Both the position numbers and the translations under genes were made by a program. Shown one piece after another: positions 36,677-47,493 of a stretch of DNA of 64,000 nt (the first letter of the stretch is position 1; every line of letters starts with the position of its first letter). The stretch lies in contig NC_064654.1 in NCBI RefSeq assembly GCF_001723175.1, positions 2,542,001-2,606,000 of the forward strand, written 5' to 3'. The DNA comes from Penicillium oxalicum (taxonomy: Eukaryota; Ascomycota; Eurotiomycetes; Eurotiales; Aspergillaceae). Under the pieces are notes generated by a model. The model was not told the DNA's origin and searched no databases. It was given only the letters and a program-made list of their open reading frames with translations.

Positions 36677-37882
36677 GTTTCTTGTTGGAATTTGAGCAAT
36701 TTTGAGGAGGGACAGACACGCTAGAGAGTGTGCTGTGTGATGTTGAGGAGGAAGAAATCAAGGGCCTCGGACAACAAGGACGACGTCGAATGTGAAATAA
36801 GCGCACTTCCTGGAAGGCGACGCGATGGCAGAAATTTGGCGGAGACTCTGACCTCAGATGCGTGTGCCGGGGACCGAGCGGGGGTGACAATGTTTGTGCA
36901 GGAACGTTGCATGCAGCTTGTAAATTGGACACTTCAAATCAGATAGGCAAGCATTTTGCTCATCAATGTACGAACTTATGACGGACAAGGAACGCTCTAA
37001 AGATGAGAGATAGAAGGAGAAGATAGAGAGAGAGGAAGAGCTCTCTCTTATAGCTACTAATCAGTGTGCTATCGCAAGTTGTATTGAAAGTGTGATTAGT
37101 TTCAGTATCAAATTCTACCAAATTTTGCATTAACTTCAAAGACGGTAGCAGTACCTTAGTGACTGTACACGTAAGGTGACTTCAATGTGAGATGGTACTC
37201 AAGTAAGTATAATGTCACTTTCCTATCAGACGAATCTCACTTCTCTCTCACCTCAGTCTGAAGAATAGAATCGAAGTGAGAGTTAGATGAGTCAAAAGTG
37301 AGCTTGGAGTCAAGCAATGACAAACATCCTTTACAATCAGTCAAGTCTCGCTTCCATCTGTTTGACTTGGTAACTTTGTAAAGCTCCTTGGATTACAATG
37401 GTATTTATTTGGGAGATATTTCAGCATCTTTCACATCGCCGCGTTCCAAGCATCATGGAAGAATGGGCTACCATATCTTCCCATTAAACTTTGCCTCCGA
37501 GGCAAAAATAATGCAATCATATGAGGCAGCCTGGATCATGTTTTGATTTCTTCTTCTCTCATCATCCATGCGACTCGACTTTTCAGGGATTTTTTCTAAA
37601 AGAGTAACACATACTGACGCACAAAGCTTTTCCAACTTCCACATTCAGACGTGGCTTCCATTTTCGGGCGAGACCCGGCAATAAATCTCTCAAAGTTCCC
37701 TCCCCTCGCTCAGTGCTCTACTTTCTCTGTTTCCACCCCACTCTATTAAACACAACTCTCTGTTCCTCTTTGCAGTCACCTAATTTTCAACCAGGTACGT
37801 TCTCTTCCATCAAACGGGGCCTCTTGTACTTGATACTAGAACTGACTTTTGGGTTGAGCAACAGGCTTTCTGTCGACAAAGA
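36677..37882. promoter_or_regulatory. Divergent upstream region (amidohydrolase / caspase-like gene)
   Basis: A 1.2-kb stretch between divergent starts. Around 37140-37320 are several imperfect copies of GTGAGA/TCTCAC-type words on both strands. No gene is supported. Confidence 0.35.
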
Positions 37883-38913
37883 ATGTCCGAAAATCACACC
37901 ATGGCCACCACTACTGAAGACCTTCCATCCTCAGAGATGGTCACCGAGGAAGAACTTCGACTCACACTCAAGGTGTGAACGACCGTGGCGAAAGCTACGG
38001 GGAGTCTTTTGCGCTCTCACTTCGATGGGCTGGCGACGACACAAATGCGAAAGGCGACGTGGAGAGTTCTCAAGGGATTCTGAGAGCATTCGGGTTAAGC
38101 CCAGCACAAGAGCTTGTTATTCCGCAAAACAAGCGCCTTCAAGGGCAGACTGGCAGCGCAATTCTTGATACTTTTAGGGCTGCAAACTCTTCCCCCCAAA
38201 AGACGATCCTCTTCATCCACTATGCCGGACACGGTATTGTGAGTGATGGTGGGCTTTGTGCTGTTTCCCACTAAAAACCAAGCGATCCATCGAATATTCA
38301 GCAATACATCGACATCGCTACCGGGGGCCGGGATCCAGCTTCTGGCTACATGCGCACAGATGTTGTGTTCGTTCTCGACTGCTGTTACGCGCATCTTGCT
38401 GCGCGAGATGTGGCTCGCAGTACTCGCAAAGTTGAGATAATCGCTGCGAGCGATGACAATACGCCATTTGCCTTGGGACCACCCGCCAGCAGCGTTTCTC
38501 GCAAGCTACGCTGCGAGATCGAGCGCCGTAAGCGAGATTGCCATGAATGCATGATTCTGGCAGACGCAATGGCGACAATTCGAAATGAGAGCACTGTGGT
38601 CAAGCCAAGTCACCAGGTCAAACTGGGTGTCTCTGTCCGCCTGAATTTCCCTGGCAGGGCTGAGGTAAATCCGTCCAATCTCCTGCCTCGGGTCCACACT
38701 CTTGTTAGTATCCATATTGCAGGATTAGTTGACGACAAGGAAGTCCAGGACCTGGTCTCGTGGTTGGAAAGCATGCCTGGCATGTACAGAATTTCCGTGG
38801 ACGCTGTCTATCCTGCGCATTCGAGAATTCTCATCCTTCGCATGGGATACGTGGTGTACGCAAATCTGGCCCGACTCCCTGGTGTTAAGTTCATTGCGGA
38901 TCTGATCGACTAA
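37883..38913 (+). pseudogene. Caspase-like (C14-type) protein, reading frame disrupted
   Basis: The protein sense starts at ATG 37883 (MSENHTMATTTEDLP, then EEELRLTLK) and should run into VNDRGESYGESFALSLRW, but that part is in another frame. Two extra bases in GTGTG at about 37973-37977 (or one lost base) would explain the break. The caspase fold follows: ILFIHYAGHG with the catalytic His at 38230-38232, and VVFVLDCCYAH with the catalytic Cys at 38380-38382. Between them is an in-frame TAA (38272-38274). That stop could lie in a 63-bp intron (38239-38301, GTGAGT to ATTCAG), but splicing would also remove an SDGGL segment that looks conserved. The C-terminus (VSIHIAGLVDDKEVQDLVSWL to LIDstop) is intact. 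It is probably a decaying gene of the fungal caspase-like family; sequencing error is possible. Confidence 0.68.
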
Positions 38914-39736
38914 AGCCGCGCCAGATATGCCCGCCAACAACAGGCAGTGACTCAATCATGGATAGGAGACAACAACCGATCGCAGCGGCCGAGAGAATCC
39001 TCAACAAAAGAGAATGATCGACCATTGCACTCGAGGCAATTCTTCCCATTGTGCCCAAAGAACAAAGAGTTCTAAAGATGCTGATTTCTGTGCACCAGAC
39101 CACAGAACGATTATCAAACCAGGCTGACTGCGCCAACGCTCTGTCTTGGTTTTCTTTGGTTTCAGTATAAGTGGTTCTTGTTTTTTTTTTTTTTTTTTTT
39201 TTTCTTCAATTCTTCTAGTGGCACTGATCTTGCCTCTTTGCCTGTTTTTGCCTTTCTTTGACTGCCATTGCATGAATCTTAAAGAGACAAAGCGAATTGA
39301 ATTCTTATGCACTCTCTACCTCAGGTACTCTACGAATGAATTGCTCTTGGTCTTCGAACCAGGCTCTTTTTTAGTCCAATGTTCGAGGCTTTTGCTCATT
39401 AGAGCCCAAGTATACGATGGTAATTTCAAGTCTCAATGTGCCAGGAAAAAAGAAGAAGAAAGACATTGTCTCCCTACTAGAGACTATACTGATGTACTGT
39501 GCTTGGCGTCGATTCATCGAAGGTGAAGTACGTTGACTTGAGTCCCCATTTGCGACTCCGACGCCGCAATTCCGCACGTGCCCGGACCCACTGCGGGGAA
39601 TGAAATTCTTCCGTTTTTTTTCGCCCCTCATCAGAGAAAGAGAGAGCATGTGGATGCCTCGAGTGTGGATGACCCAGCACTGAGTGCGATCTTTCTTTTT
39701 TGCCTTGTTTTCTTCCATCTATCGACTGCGCACGAT
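38914..39736. other. Intergenic with T23 tract, NCS6 promoter
   Basis: About 820 bp without a gene. It has a 23-base T run at 39181-39203 followed by T-rich sequence. The NCS6 frame is open upstream to 39578 but has no ATG before 39737. Confidence 0.45.
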
Positions 39737-40990
39737 ATGCCTCCCACCGCCTGTTTCAACTGCAAGGAGGCGCGAGCGGTCATCATTCGCCCGAAGAACA
39801 GACATAAGCTCTGTCGAGCCTGTTTCCTCCAAGTGTTCGAGACCGAAGTCCACGAGACCATCGTCGGAACAAATCTGTTCTATCCGGGCGAGCGCGTCGC
39901 CATCGGTGCCAGTGGCGGCAAGGATAGCACTGTACTGGCGGCAGTATTGAAAACCCTCAACGAGCGATACAACTATGGCCTCGACCTCTGCCTGCTCTCC
40001 ATTGACGAAGGTATTCGCGGATACCGGGACGACAGCCTGGAAACCGTCAAGCGAAATGCGGTCCAGTACGAGATGCCGCTGGAGATCCTCGGGTACGGCG
40101 AGCTTTATGGGTGGACGATGGATCAAGTGGTGGCACAAATCGGCAAGAAGGGCAACTGCACCTACTGCGGCGTGTTTCGTCGACAGGCGCTCGATCGAGG
40201 TGCCGCCAAATTGGGCATCCAGCATGTGGTGACCGGGCACAATGCAGATGATGTCGCCGAGACAGTCATGATGAATCTTCTGCGCGCGGATCTACCACGC
40301 TTGTCGCGCGGCACCAGTATTGTCACTGCCTCCGGCGCGTCGGATATCAAGCGCAGCAAGCCGCTCAAGTATGCGTATGAGAAGGAGATTGTGCTCTACG
40401 CTCACCACCGCCAACTTGACTATTTCTCGACGGAATGTATCTATTCTCCCGAAGCCTTCCGTGGGAGCGCAAGAACTCTGATCAAGGATCTGGAAAAGAT
40501 TCGACCGAGTTCCATTCTGGATATCGTCAAAAGTGGCGAGGATATGGCTGCACTGGTCCCATCGGACGTTCCCCAGAACGCGAAACGGTGCTCGTCGACC
40601 GCTGCCACGGTGGTGGCAGACGAGGACGAGGTCGGTGGATGCGGCAGTCAGAATGGACGTACCAGCGGTGGGGAAATGGCAGCCATGGAGAAAGAGTTGG
40701 CCGAAAATGAGTCCGCCGAGTCCCGTGAGACGGAGATTCGTCTGCCAAAGGCTCAGTCGACATCGACCCCAGGCTACCAAGGCAAGGGTGTCAAGAAGCA
40801 GACCTTGGGTCACTGTGAGCGCTGCGGGTATATTTCCAGCCAGCGCATTTGCAAAGCGTGCACCCTCTTGGATGGATTGAATCGAAACCGACCCAAAACT
40901 GCAATCGAAGTCAGTGTCAGCGCCGACGACGAAGAGGCCAGCTCGACATTGATGAGGCAAATGGAACGTGCCCAGCTCACCAACAGCTGA
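39737..40990 (+). CDS. NCS6: Cytoplasmic tRNA 2-thiolation protein 1 (Ncs6/CTU1)
   Basis: An intronless frame of 417 residues starting [16 protein letters not shown]. It has the N-terminal zinc site CFNC/CRAC, the ATP-pyrophosphatase P-loop [12 protein letters not shown] near residue 57, the CTYCGVFRR motif, [24 protein letters not shown], and a C-terminal zinc site [16 protein letters not shown]. With Ncs2 it thiolates the wobble uridine of cytosolic tRNAs for Lys, Glu and Gln, using the Urm1 sulfur relay. A Ser/Glu-rich linker of about 80 residues between core and C-terminal zinc site is longer than in yeast but common in Eurotiales (from memory of the family). Confidence 0.95.
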   Translation: MPPTACFNCKEARAVIIRPKNRHKLCRACFLQVFETEVHETIVGTNLFYPGERVAIGASGGKDSTVLAAVLKTLNERYNYGLDLCLLSIDEGIRGYRDDSLETVKRNAVQYEMPLEILGYGELYGWTMDQVVAQIGKKGNCTYCGVFRRQALDRGAAKLGIQHVVTGHNADDVAETVMMNLLRADLPRLSRGTSIVTASGASDIKRSKPLKYAYEKEIVLYAHHRQLDYFSTECIYSPEAFRGSARTLIKDLEKIRPSSILDIVKSGEDMAALVPSDVPQNAKRCSSTAATVVADEDEVGGCGSQNGRTSGGEMAAMEKELAENESAESRETEIRLPKAQSTSTPGYQGKGVKKQTLGHCERCGYISSQRICKACTLLDGLNRNRPKTAIEVSVSADDEEASSTLMRQMERAQLTNS

Positions 40991-41894
40991 GTGGTTTTGC
41001 TGCCTTGCACTCACTCTACGATTATATGGTCTCAATATGAGGGATGGAAGAAAAAAAGAAAGTCTCAACGCCATTCCCTGGAGCTGGATGACCCACGATC
41101 CTTCGCAGGGCTTCTTATTCTTTCAATTCCTTTTTCTGGCCAAAAGAAGAATACCTAGCATCAACTCCATTCCCGCTTCGCTCCGGCGCCACCCTCGCGT
41201 TCCCTCTCGCGGCGATCACGAGCTTTCCGTGGTCTCGGTGGGAAGCGCTTCAGTTGACGAGGTTCTCAAAGTGGTACCAGGGATTTCGATCGTGGTCTTT
41301 GGTGCTGAGCCATTGCCGCGTTATATCAAACGGCAGTGTATGACGAGTCGATCTTCTCGAGGCACGAAGCTTGCTCGTCTCGCACCGTCTTGCAGGGCAC
41401 CCGAGATACACCATCATCACTGCTCTACCGAGTTCACCTGCAAAGAAAAGAATGAATGAAAGAAAGGGTGAACCCCTAATATTCGAACATAGCTCTTGAT
41501 GAAATTTTTGAATCTCCCTCCGTAGGGTACAGTAGTTCCAAGCCAACAAAAAACAATGCTCCTTGAACTTTATAAAAATACACACACGAGGCCATTCCAT
41601 GCCGTTCCCAACCCAAAGTGGAAATGGAAGCCCCCAGGACCACGAGCCCTGCCCTTTCATCATTCTCATGATCAGGGAGTGCTCCCTCCTGTCATATCCG
41701 GCCACTTAGAACCCCTTCATATACCACACACACACACACGCAACACGCAGCAGGCGGACGAATCGTCAAAATCGACCACCTCCGTTCCAAGAAACACCAA
41801 AGATAATTGAGTTTTCCCCGTCCGTCCATAAATCCCCCTGGTCCCTCGACCTCCAAGAGAGAATAAGAAACCACCAAAACTCAGATCCCCCGCA
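40991..41894. other. Intergenic between convergent NCS6 and FMC1
   Basis: About 900 bp. The minus strand has a weak open stretch near 41250-41430 ending NPWYHFENLVN, without start or splice support. A CA-rich repeat lies at 41727-41745. No gene is claimed. Confidence 0.4.
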
Positions 41895-42326
41895 TCACTC
41901 CTTCTGCTCCTTCTCCACCGCCGCCGGATCATGCAGTTCAGGCAAATCGAACCCGACCCTTCGCGCCGTCAATCGAATACGCTCCTCCTCCTCCAAATTC
42001 ATGCCGGGGTTATACCGCTCCAACAACTCCACATACATCCGTTGGGCCCGGGCATATTGCGCAAATTGCTCCGCCTCCTGAATACGAAGAGCCTGCTCTT
42101 CAGCCGTGGATGGGAGCGAAAAGGGCGCAGGCGGTGTTGTAGAGGCGACGGTGGAGATATGTGAAGGGGTGGGCGCCGAGGGCGTAGAGGGAGCTTGTCC
42201 CTCGGCGCGGAACACGGCGCGCAGGCGGCGGTGGAGCGGTGATGGGGCGGAGGCCCTGGAGCGAGGGAGTTCGCGCAGGAGGGCGCGGTATACGGCTCGC
42301 GCTTGATGAGATAGTTGTTGGGTCAT
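41895..42326 (-). CDS. FMC1: ATP synthase assembly factor Fmc1 (LYR-type)
   Basis: A single-exon minus-strand frame of 143 residues, ATG at 42326. The N-terminal ARAVYRALLRELPRS is an LYR-like helix, and EEQALRIQEAEQFAQYARAQRMYVELLERYNPGMNLEEEERIRLTARRVGFDLP is the conserved Fmc1 body. A Pro/Ala/Ser linker of about 40 residues separates them. Fmc1 acts in the mitochondrial matrix in assembly of the F1 part of ATP synthase, together with Atp12. Confidence 0.88.
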   Translation of the reverse strand: MTQQLSHQARAVYRALLRELPRSRASAPSPLHRRLRAVFRAEGQAPSTPSAPTPSHISTVASTTPPAPFSLPSTAEEQALRIQEAEQFAQYARAQRMYVELLERYNPGMNLEEEERIRLTARRVGFDLPELHDPAAVEKEQKE

Positions 42327-43075
42327 GGTTTTGTGTCTTTTTTCTTGTTTTTAGGGGGAGGTGTGAGAGAAGAGCGTTGTTGCTTTGCGTCTGGTGCTCG
42401 TTGGATTTGCGTTTCCAGTGATTGGCAATCGCAGTCCGGGCTTATCGGGGATTCACGTGATCGTCATCTTGTGCAGCCTTTGGTCTTTTTTGAGGCCGTG
42501 ACGAGTTGAACATGAATGGAATAGTTGGGGCTATTTCAATGGGACTGATGAGGGCCAAGCTGGTCCCCCTAAGACACAAAAGCTGATTGTCTGAATGTTT
42601 CCAGGTTCAAATCTGGCCTCCTAGTTTGTGGTGGCGCTTCGAACTGGGAGATGCTATGCTACTCGACTAAGGTTGATCATCCACCAGTCGGTCTTGAGTC
42701 TGGTCAACATTCACTCTAAACTAATCCATTTTCGGAGGAGTCCATCATCCGAGTTGCCCACCAAAGCAGGACATACACGGTACAACAAGAGAGAATCACA
42801 TTAAAGTTTTTATATCAACGCCTTGTATCCAAGTGCCATATATGTCATATCTCCATGCACGTGCTGAAACACGTTGCGAAAAAAAAATGCAAGGAGTCAC
42901 ATAAAAATAATAAGAACGCGAGACAAATGGGAGCCAGTGCTGGGGTCATGGGAGCATGGCGACGTGAGAACAAAGGGGGTATGGAGAATAACGTGCTAAG
43001 ATGGATCGAGAGAACTGGATTCGGATGCAAGAGGGGACGAGAGAAGGGTGTGGTTTTCGATCTTATTTTTCTTCT
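42327..43075. other. Intergenic, FMC1 upstream and RasGEF 3' region
   Basis: About 750 bp between two minus-strand genes; no gene seen. Holds the FMC1 promoter and the 3' flank of the RasGEF gene. Confidence 0.45.
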
Positions 43076-46000
43076 TTACGCACGCAGCCAGGCAAACTTC
43101 TTGCGGCTAACTTCTCCGCCAGACGCCGGCTCTAAGTGCAAGCTGCGTGCATAGAGGTCCTGTGAAAAGTCTCGTTAGATTTCAAAGAGACCAGCAAGAA
43201 TGACGGAGCCAAATTGTGTGGTTGGGCAATATGCGACACATACCTCCTCATCACCGGATAATTTACAGTCGAGGATCAGCCGCTCAATGTCGTCGTACCT
43301 CTGGGCCTGGGGATGCGGACACTTCTGGCTGCGCTGGATGCCAATGACTACTTCCCCCATCACTTCAAACTTCTTCCAGTTGATTCGGGATTTGTTTTCA
43401 CCTATAAAAGTCTTGTTGCCCTCTTCTGCAGACACCAGGTCGCGACGATGCAGAGGGAGGAAAGGGATTCGCTCGGAAAACGAATTGTCCCACGCAAGCC
43501 GATAGGCGGAGTGACTGCGCGAGGTACTCATGAGGATCACCAGTCGCATAAACTCCTTTTGACAGGCTACGGGAATCAACTCCCTCGTTTGGGTCAGGCG
43601 ATGGACCGGCGTGCCATTGATGGCCGCAATGACGGCACCAAGAGCATTATAATTATTTTGACGACGAAGTTTCTGTTCCGACGCGCGGAGAAAAGGGGTT
43701 AGCCATTAGAAAAGTCTCTCGGGAGGGGCGAGTCTATTCCAGAAAAAAGGCAAGTGACCTACCACGGCAATGCTCATGAACTTCTCCAGGCACCGGGCTC
43801 GATGCTTGGGTTTGTCGCGGAGGAGAATCATGCTCGCCACAAAATAAGCCACGTGATTAAACTGCTTGACCATGCGGTTGACATTTTGCAGACTCTTGAT
43901 CTTGTCCTTGTCCACGCCAGAGATGCTGACATGGCGCACAAGATCCCGAGGCCGGAACGAATTGTACATGATCCAATCCATCCGAGTCAATTCTCGGGCG
44001 AATTCCTCATCGGAGGTGTCCATGAAGTATCGCCATTGAATCTTGCTCAACGAAGTGCGGCCGGTCAACTCGAGCCGGAGAGCTTCCTTTTGAGCAGCTT
44101 CGATGGTGAGGAGAGTAAATGATTGACTCATGGTAGTCGAAGGTTTGTCGTTATTTGAGGAGATGGAAAGTGTGCCGGAGAAGCGCGAGGTCGAGTCATG
44201 CGGGCCCTCGCTCAGATCCATCGCATGCATGGTGCTGTAGATGGGGTCTTCTTCCACGTCATTTCCTTCCTCGTCCTCAAAGGTTTCGGTCGTGAAGGGG
44301 AGCGGAGAACTCCGGCCAGAGTTATCAAAAAAGGTCTCCGTGGGCGCGGTCTCAGAGACATCGCCGTCGCTGAACGCCCAACCGAGGTCGTCGTCCTCGG
44401 CATTGGAGTCGAGACAGGATCCAATCTCTTTGGCCGCGAACATGTAGAAATGACTTTTCTCCAGAGTGGCCACGAAGTCACTGATGCGCTTTTTGGTTTT
44501 GGGATGCGCAAAATCGCCTGGGTATTCAGATGCCCAGGAAGCAATGACATTCAACAGACGCTGCTGGTCTGCCATACGGGCGAGCTGATCGACATTGCTT
44601 GATTCGTTCTTGTCGAATCGCCCGATCAACGCGTTGAGCAGAGTGGCCGGAGCGGCAAATTTGCGATAGAGACAGAGGAAAATGGCACTGAATTTCGAAT
44701 CTTGCTTTGACATGGGGAGTGCCACCAATCGATCGACAAGGTCATCAAACGTGACTCCCATCTCTGCACTCGAATTGCTCTCGCTGGAGGGCTTCGGGCG
44801 CAGGCTGGCGTTGGGGCTGGCGGGCGGCGCCCCGCCGTCCATCTCGTCCTCCATATTCAAAAAACTGCTGAAGGCGTCTGAGCCCCCGCTATGTCGCCAA
44901 GCGGGCTGCAGTCGCCGGTGGATGTGGTCACGGGTCGGGGAAATATCTCCCTGGGCAGACGGTCGGCGGGGGTTCAGCCGCGCGCCGGTTGGCGGAGTTT
45001 GCGGTCGGACTGGGTGGGAATTACTCCTGGCATTTCGAGGTAGCCCGGGAGCATGCTGTTGCGCCAGATCGGACGGGTGGATCTTGTCGGTGGGCAGACG
45101 CTGTGCGCCGTTGCCATCGACTGTTCGATCCGAAGCCGATGTAGCTGCGCCGCCAGCGGCTGCAGAAAGCACGGTAGTGGGAGTCTCTGAGTTTGCGCGC
45201 GAATGACGGTGATCGGCCGAGAGAGGAGCAGGCTGAAATGATTTGGTGGTGGTCCTCAGCGGGGGAGGGGGAGGTGAACTTTGCGCTGGCGGAGGGTGAG
45301 GGAGACGTGAGGTCTGCTCCGGGGTGACTAAATCTGGAAGATTGCACAAAAGGCCACACGGTCAGTCGTCACCGGCGACAGGATGCCACGCGGAACAAGA
45401 GAAAATAAAAAAAAAATCACAATCTTGGTCTCTTCTGGGGTTGTGCTCGTATGATCTGAGTCCTCCTCGGAGACGCTGTCCACCGGCAGACTTGACCGGG
45501 GGTCCCTGGCAGAAGTCACTCGGTCGTCACGAGTGGACTGGCGGACGGGACGAGGGTGCAGTAGCGAATGCCAGTCCCGCGACCCACTTGGTCCGCCCAG
45601 CAAAGAAGAGAGAGAAGAGGGAATAAAAAAGAGGAAAATAAAACAGAAAAAAAAAGAACAGGGTCAAAGCGAAGCCCGTGGACCAATTCGCTGGAGTCCA
45701 ACCGTGACTGGACAAACGAAAATAAAATGGGGCCGGGAGAGAGGAAATGGGTTGAAAATAGAGCTTCAGGAAGGATAAGATCCATGGTAGCGGAACCAAC
45801 ATGGCGCTGGGTTGTCCCAGTCGGGAAAACTCACCTGCTCGGTTACTGATAATGGATCGCAAGACCAGAGCAATGCACATTTGCTGAGAGCGTGGCGAGC
45901 TGGGAGAGGTCCGATAAATCTTGTGTCGCTCATGAATGGGACCTTGCTCGCCCTCGTCGGAGTCGGGAAGCTGGTCACATTTGCAGGCGACCAACACACA

Positions 46001-46793
46001 GGGTACGGTGGTATCATCTAGAGCGTCTTCAGAAGCATCCGTAAGGAGGAATCAATCAGTCATTGGGCCAGAGGGAGAAATGGGCACAGGGATCGCAATC
46101 TGACAAGGCTGCCAAACAGGGACGAGTCGCAGAGCAACGGTCCGTGGCGAAATCGACCATGTCAACTCTTCTTTCGTTGGAAGAATCATTCATACCTGCA
46201 AGCTCAATGGTTCTCTCTAGCTTCTCGGGATGGGTCGCATCGTGTAAGAGCAGCACACCGTCGATCCTGGGGGCGGTTGAACGTTTGGTCGATCCGGGCC
46301 ATACAATGTTCAAGTCCTGGTCAAAGGTGACGCGCTTGAGGTCAATCTCCAGCAAGCGCACGATATAAACCAATCCATCCAGGGACATCTTCTTCTTAGT
46401 CGTGAGCGGCGACGGGGCACCTTTCAAGTCCAATGCAGACTTGATAAAGCTCGTCTTGCCAGCATCGTCCTCTCCAACAATGGCGATTGTTACCTCGGGC
46501 AGAGTAGGTTTGGAGGGTTCCTGTGTTTTGCCATGCCATTAGCCATCCCTGTGCCTTGTCATTGCGCCGCATCACCGCCAGGGCCACGGTCAGGTGAATC
46601 GTAGACAGTACCTCCTCGTTGCGATCTAGAGATGGCACGGTGTTTGGCGTGTCCTGCCCCGCTCTCGAGCATCCCTCGTCCTCTTCGAGCAACGCGTGTC
46701 CAATCTTGGTTGCAGATTTCGGTCTCCGTCCCGCCTCGAGTCGATGGAGTTCACCCTCTGGCGCGGAGGGGTCCGACTTCCCATTCCAGGGCG
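43076..46793 (-). CDS. Ras-like GTPase domain fused to RasGEF (N-terminus not resolved)
   Basis: Confident exons in reading order are 46520-46196, 46017-45835, 45333-43763, 43672-43244 and 43159-43076. All phases agree, and the gene ends at TAA 43076. An upstream exon ends at 46612 (GAGGAG/GTACTG) and may begin at 46793. The first domain has the P-loop IAIVGEDDAGKTSF and the base-specificity motif VACKCD, so it is a Ras-type GTPase fold. A long Pro/Ser linker follows, then the RasGEF N-terminal module (VTFDDLVDRLVALPMS onward) and the catalytic Cdc25 domain (QWRYF, NRMVKQFNHVAYFVASMIL, NNYNALGAVIAAINGTPVHRL, IPFLPLHRRDL, GRINWKKF-like IN WKKF, AQRYDDIERLIL). It should activate Ras at membranes. 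The start codon lies further upstream and could not be fixed because several frames are open there. Confidence 0.85.
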
Positions 46794-47493
46794 CTGAAAC
46801 ATCCCCGCCGGCATTGCCTGTGCTCTATCGCTGGATGCCCGGACCCGCGAACGTGCTGCGCGCTCATCGTCACTCAAGGCTGAGGAGGGGGGTGGGATTG
46901 GACGGTGTTCGGTTATTGCGTGTGCTTCAAGGGCTCGTGCCGTGTATCCATTGTCGGGACTTGGGAGATGAAGGGATTGGTGATCTTTTCAGGTTCGGAG
47001 AGGCCCCCAAAGGACGATTCGGCTGAATGGAAGCGCAGCTCGTCTCGCGGCTCAACAACCCAGATGGTCGTCGAACTGAGGTAGATCTGCGATGCAGGTG
47101 CGATTGCCTGAGGCGATTGCAGCGGTTCTTCGTGGTCTCAGATTCGGCTGGGAAGCAGACAAAGCAGCGGGACGGCGCTGAATATCCGGAGGAGTTGGCG
47201 GCTGCAGTTCAAACCGTGGAACCAGTCAAGGCAGAGGGCAGAGGCGGACCACACTTGCAGGTCGAGTGGTCTCCTACTGAGGTGGCAGCAAGTGGTACAG
47301 CCGAGAAGAGCGTCCCGGCTCACAGAGGGTGGAACGATGATATTAAGAAGAGTCAAGGTGATAGTAATCGTCAGTCAAATCATCATCGGTCATCACTGAA
47401 TCAGTCCATCTGCATTGTTATGTGACAGAACAGGCGGTCCCACTTGGGACGCATCAGAGGCTACAACAGGAGCAAAGACTCTCTCGATTCAGT
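46794..47493. other. GC-rich region, probably the RasGEF N-terminal exons
   Basis: Several frames are open on the minus strand between about 46800 and 47240, with Ser/Pro/Arg-rich sense typical of a disordered N-terminus. Strong donor sites are lacking and frames are cut by TAA 46913-46915 and others, so no exon model is given. Confidence 0.35.

Noticed and set aside
42590..42640. tRNA-like GGTTCAAATC (B-box-like) sequence
   Set aside because: No matching A box, acceptor stem or anticodon arm could be drawn around it.
47027..47425. Plus-strand frame of 132 codons
   Set aside because: It is in a GC-rich stretch where all frames are open; the neighbouring minus-strand RasGEF gene explains the coding bias better, and no family is visible.
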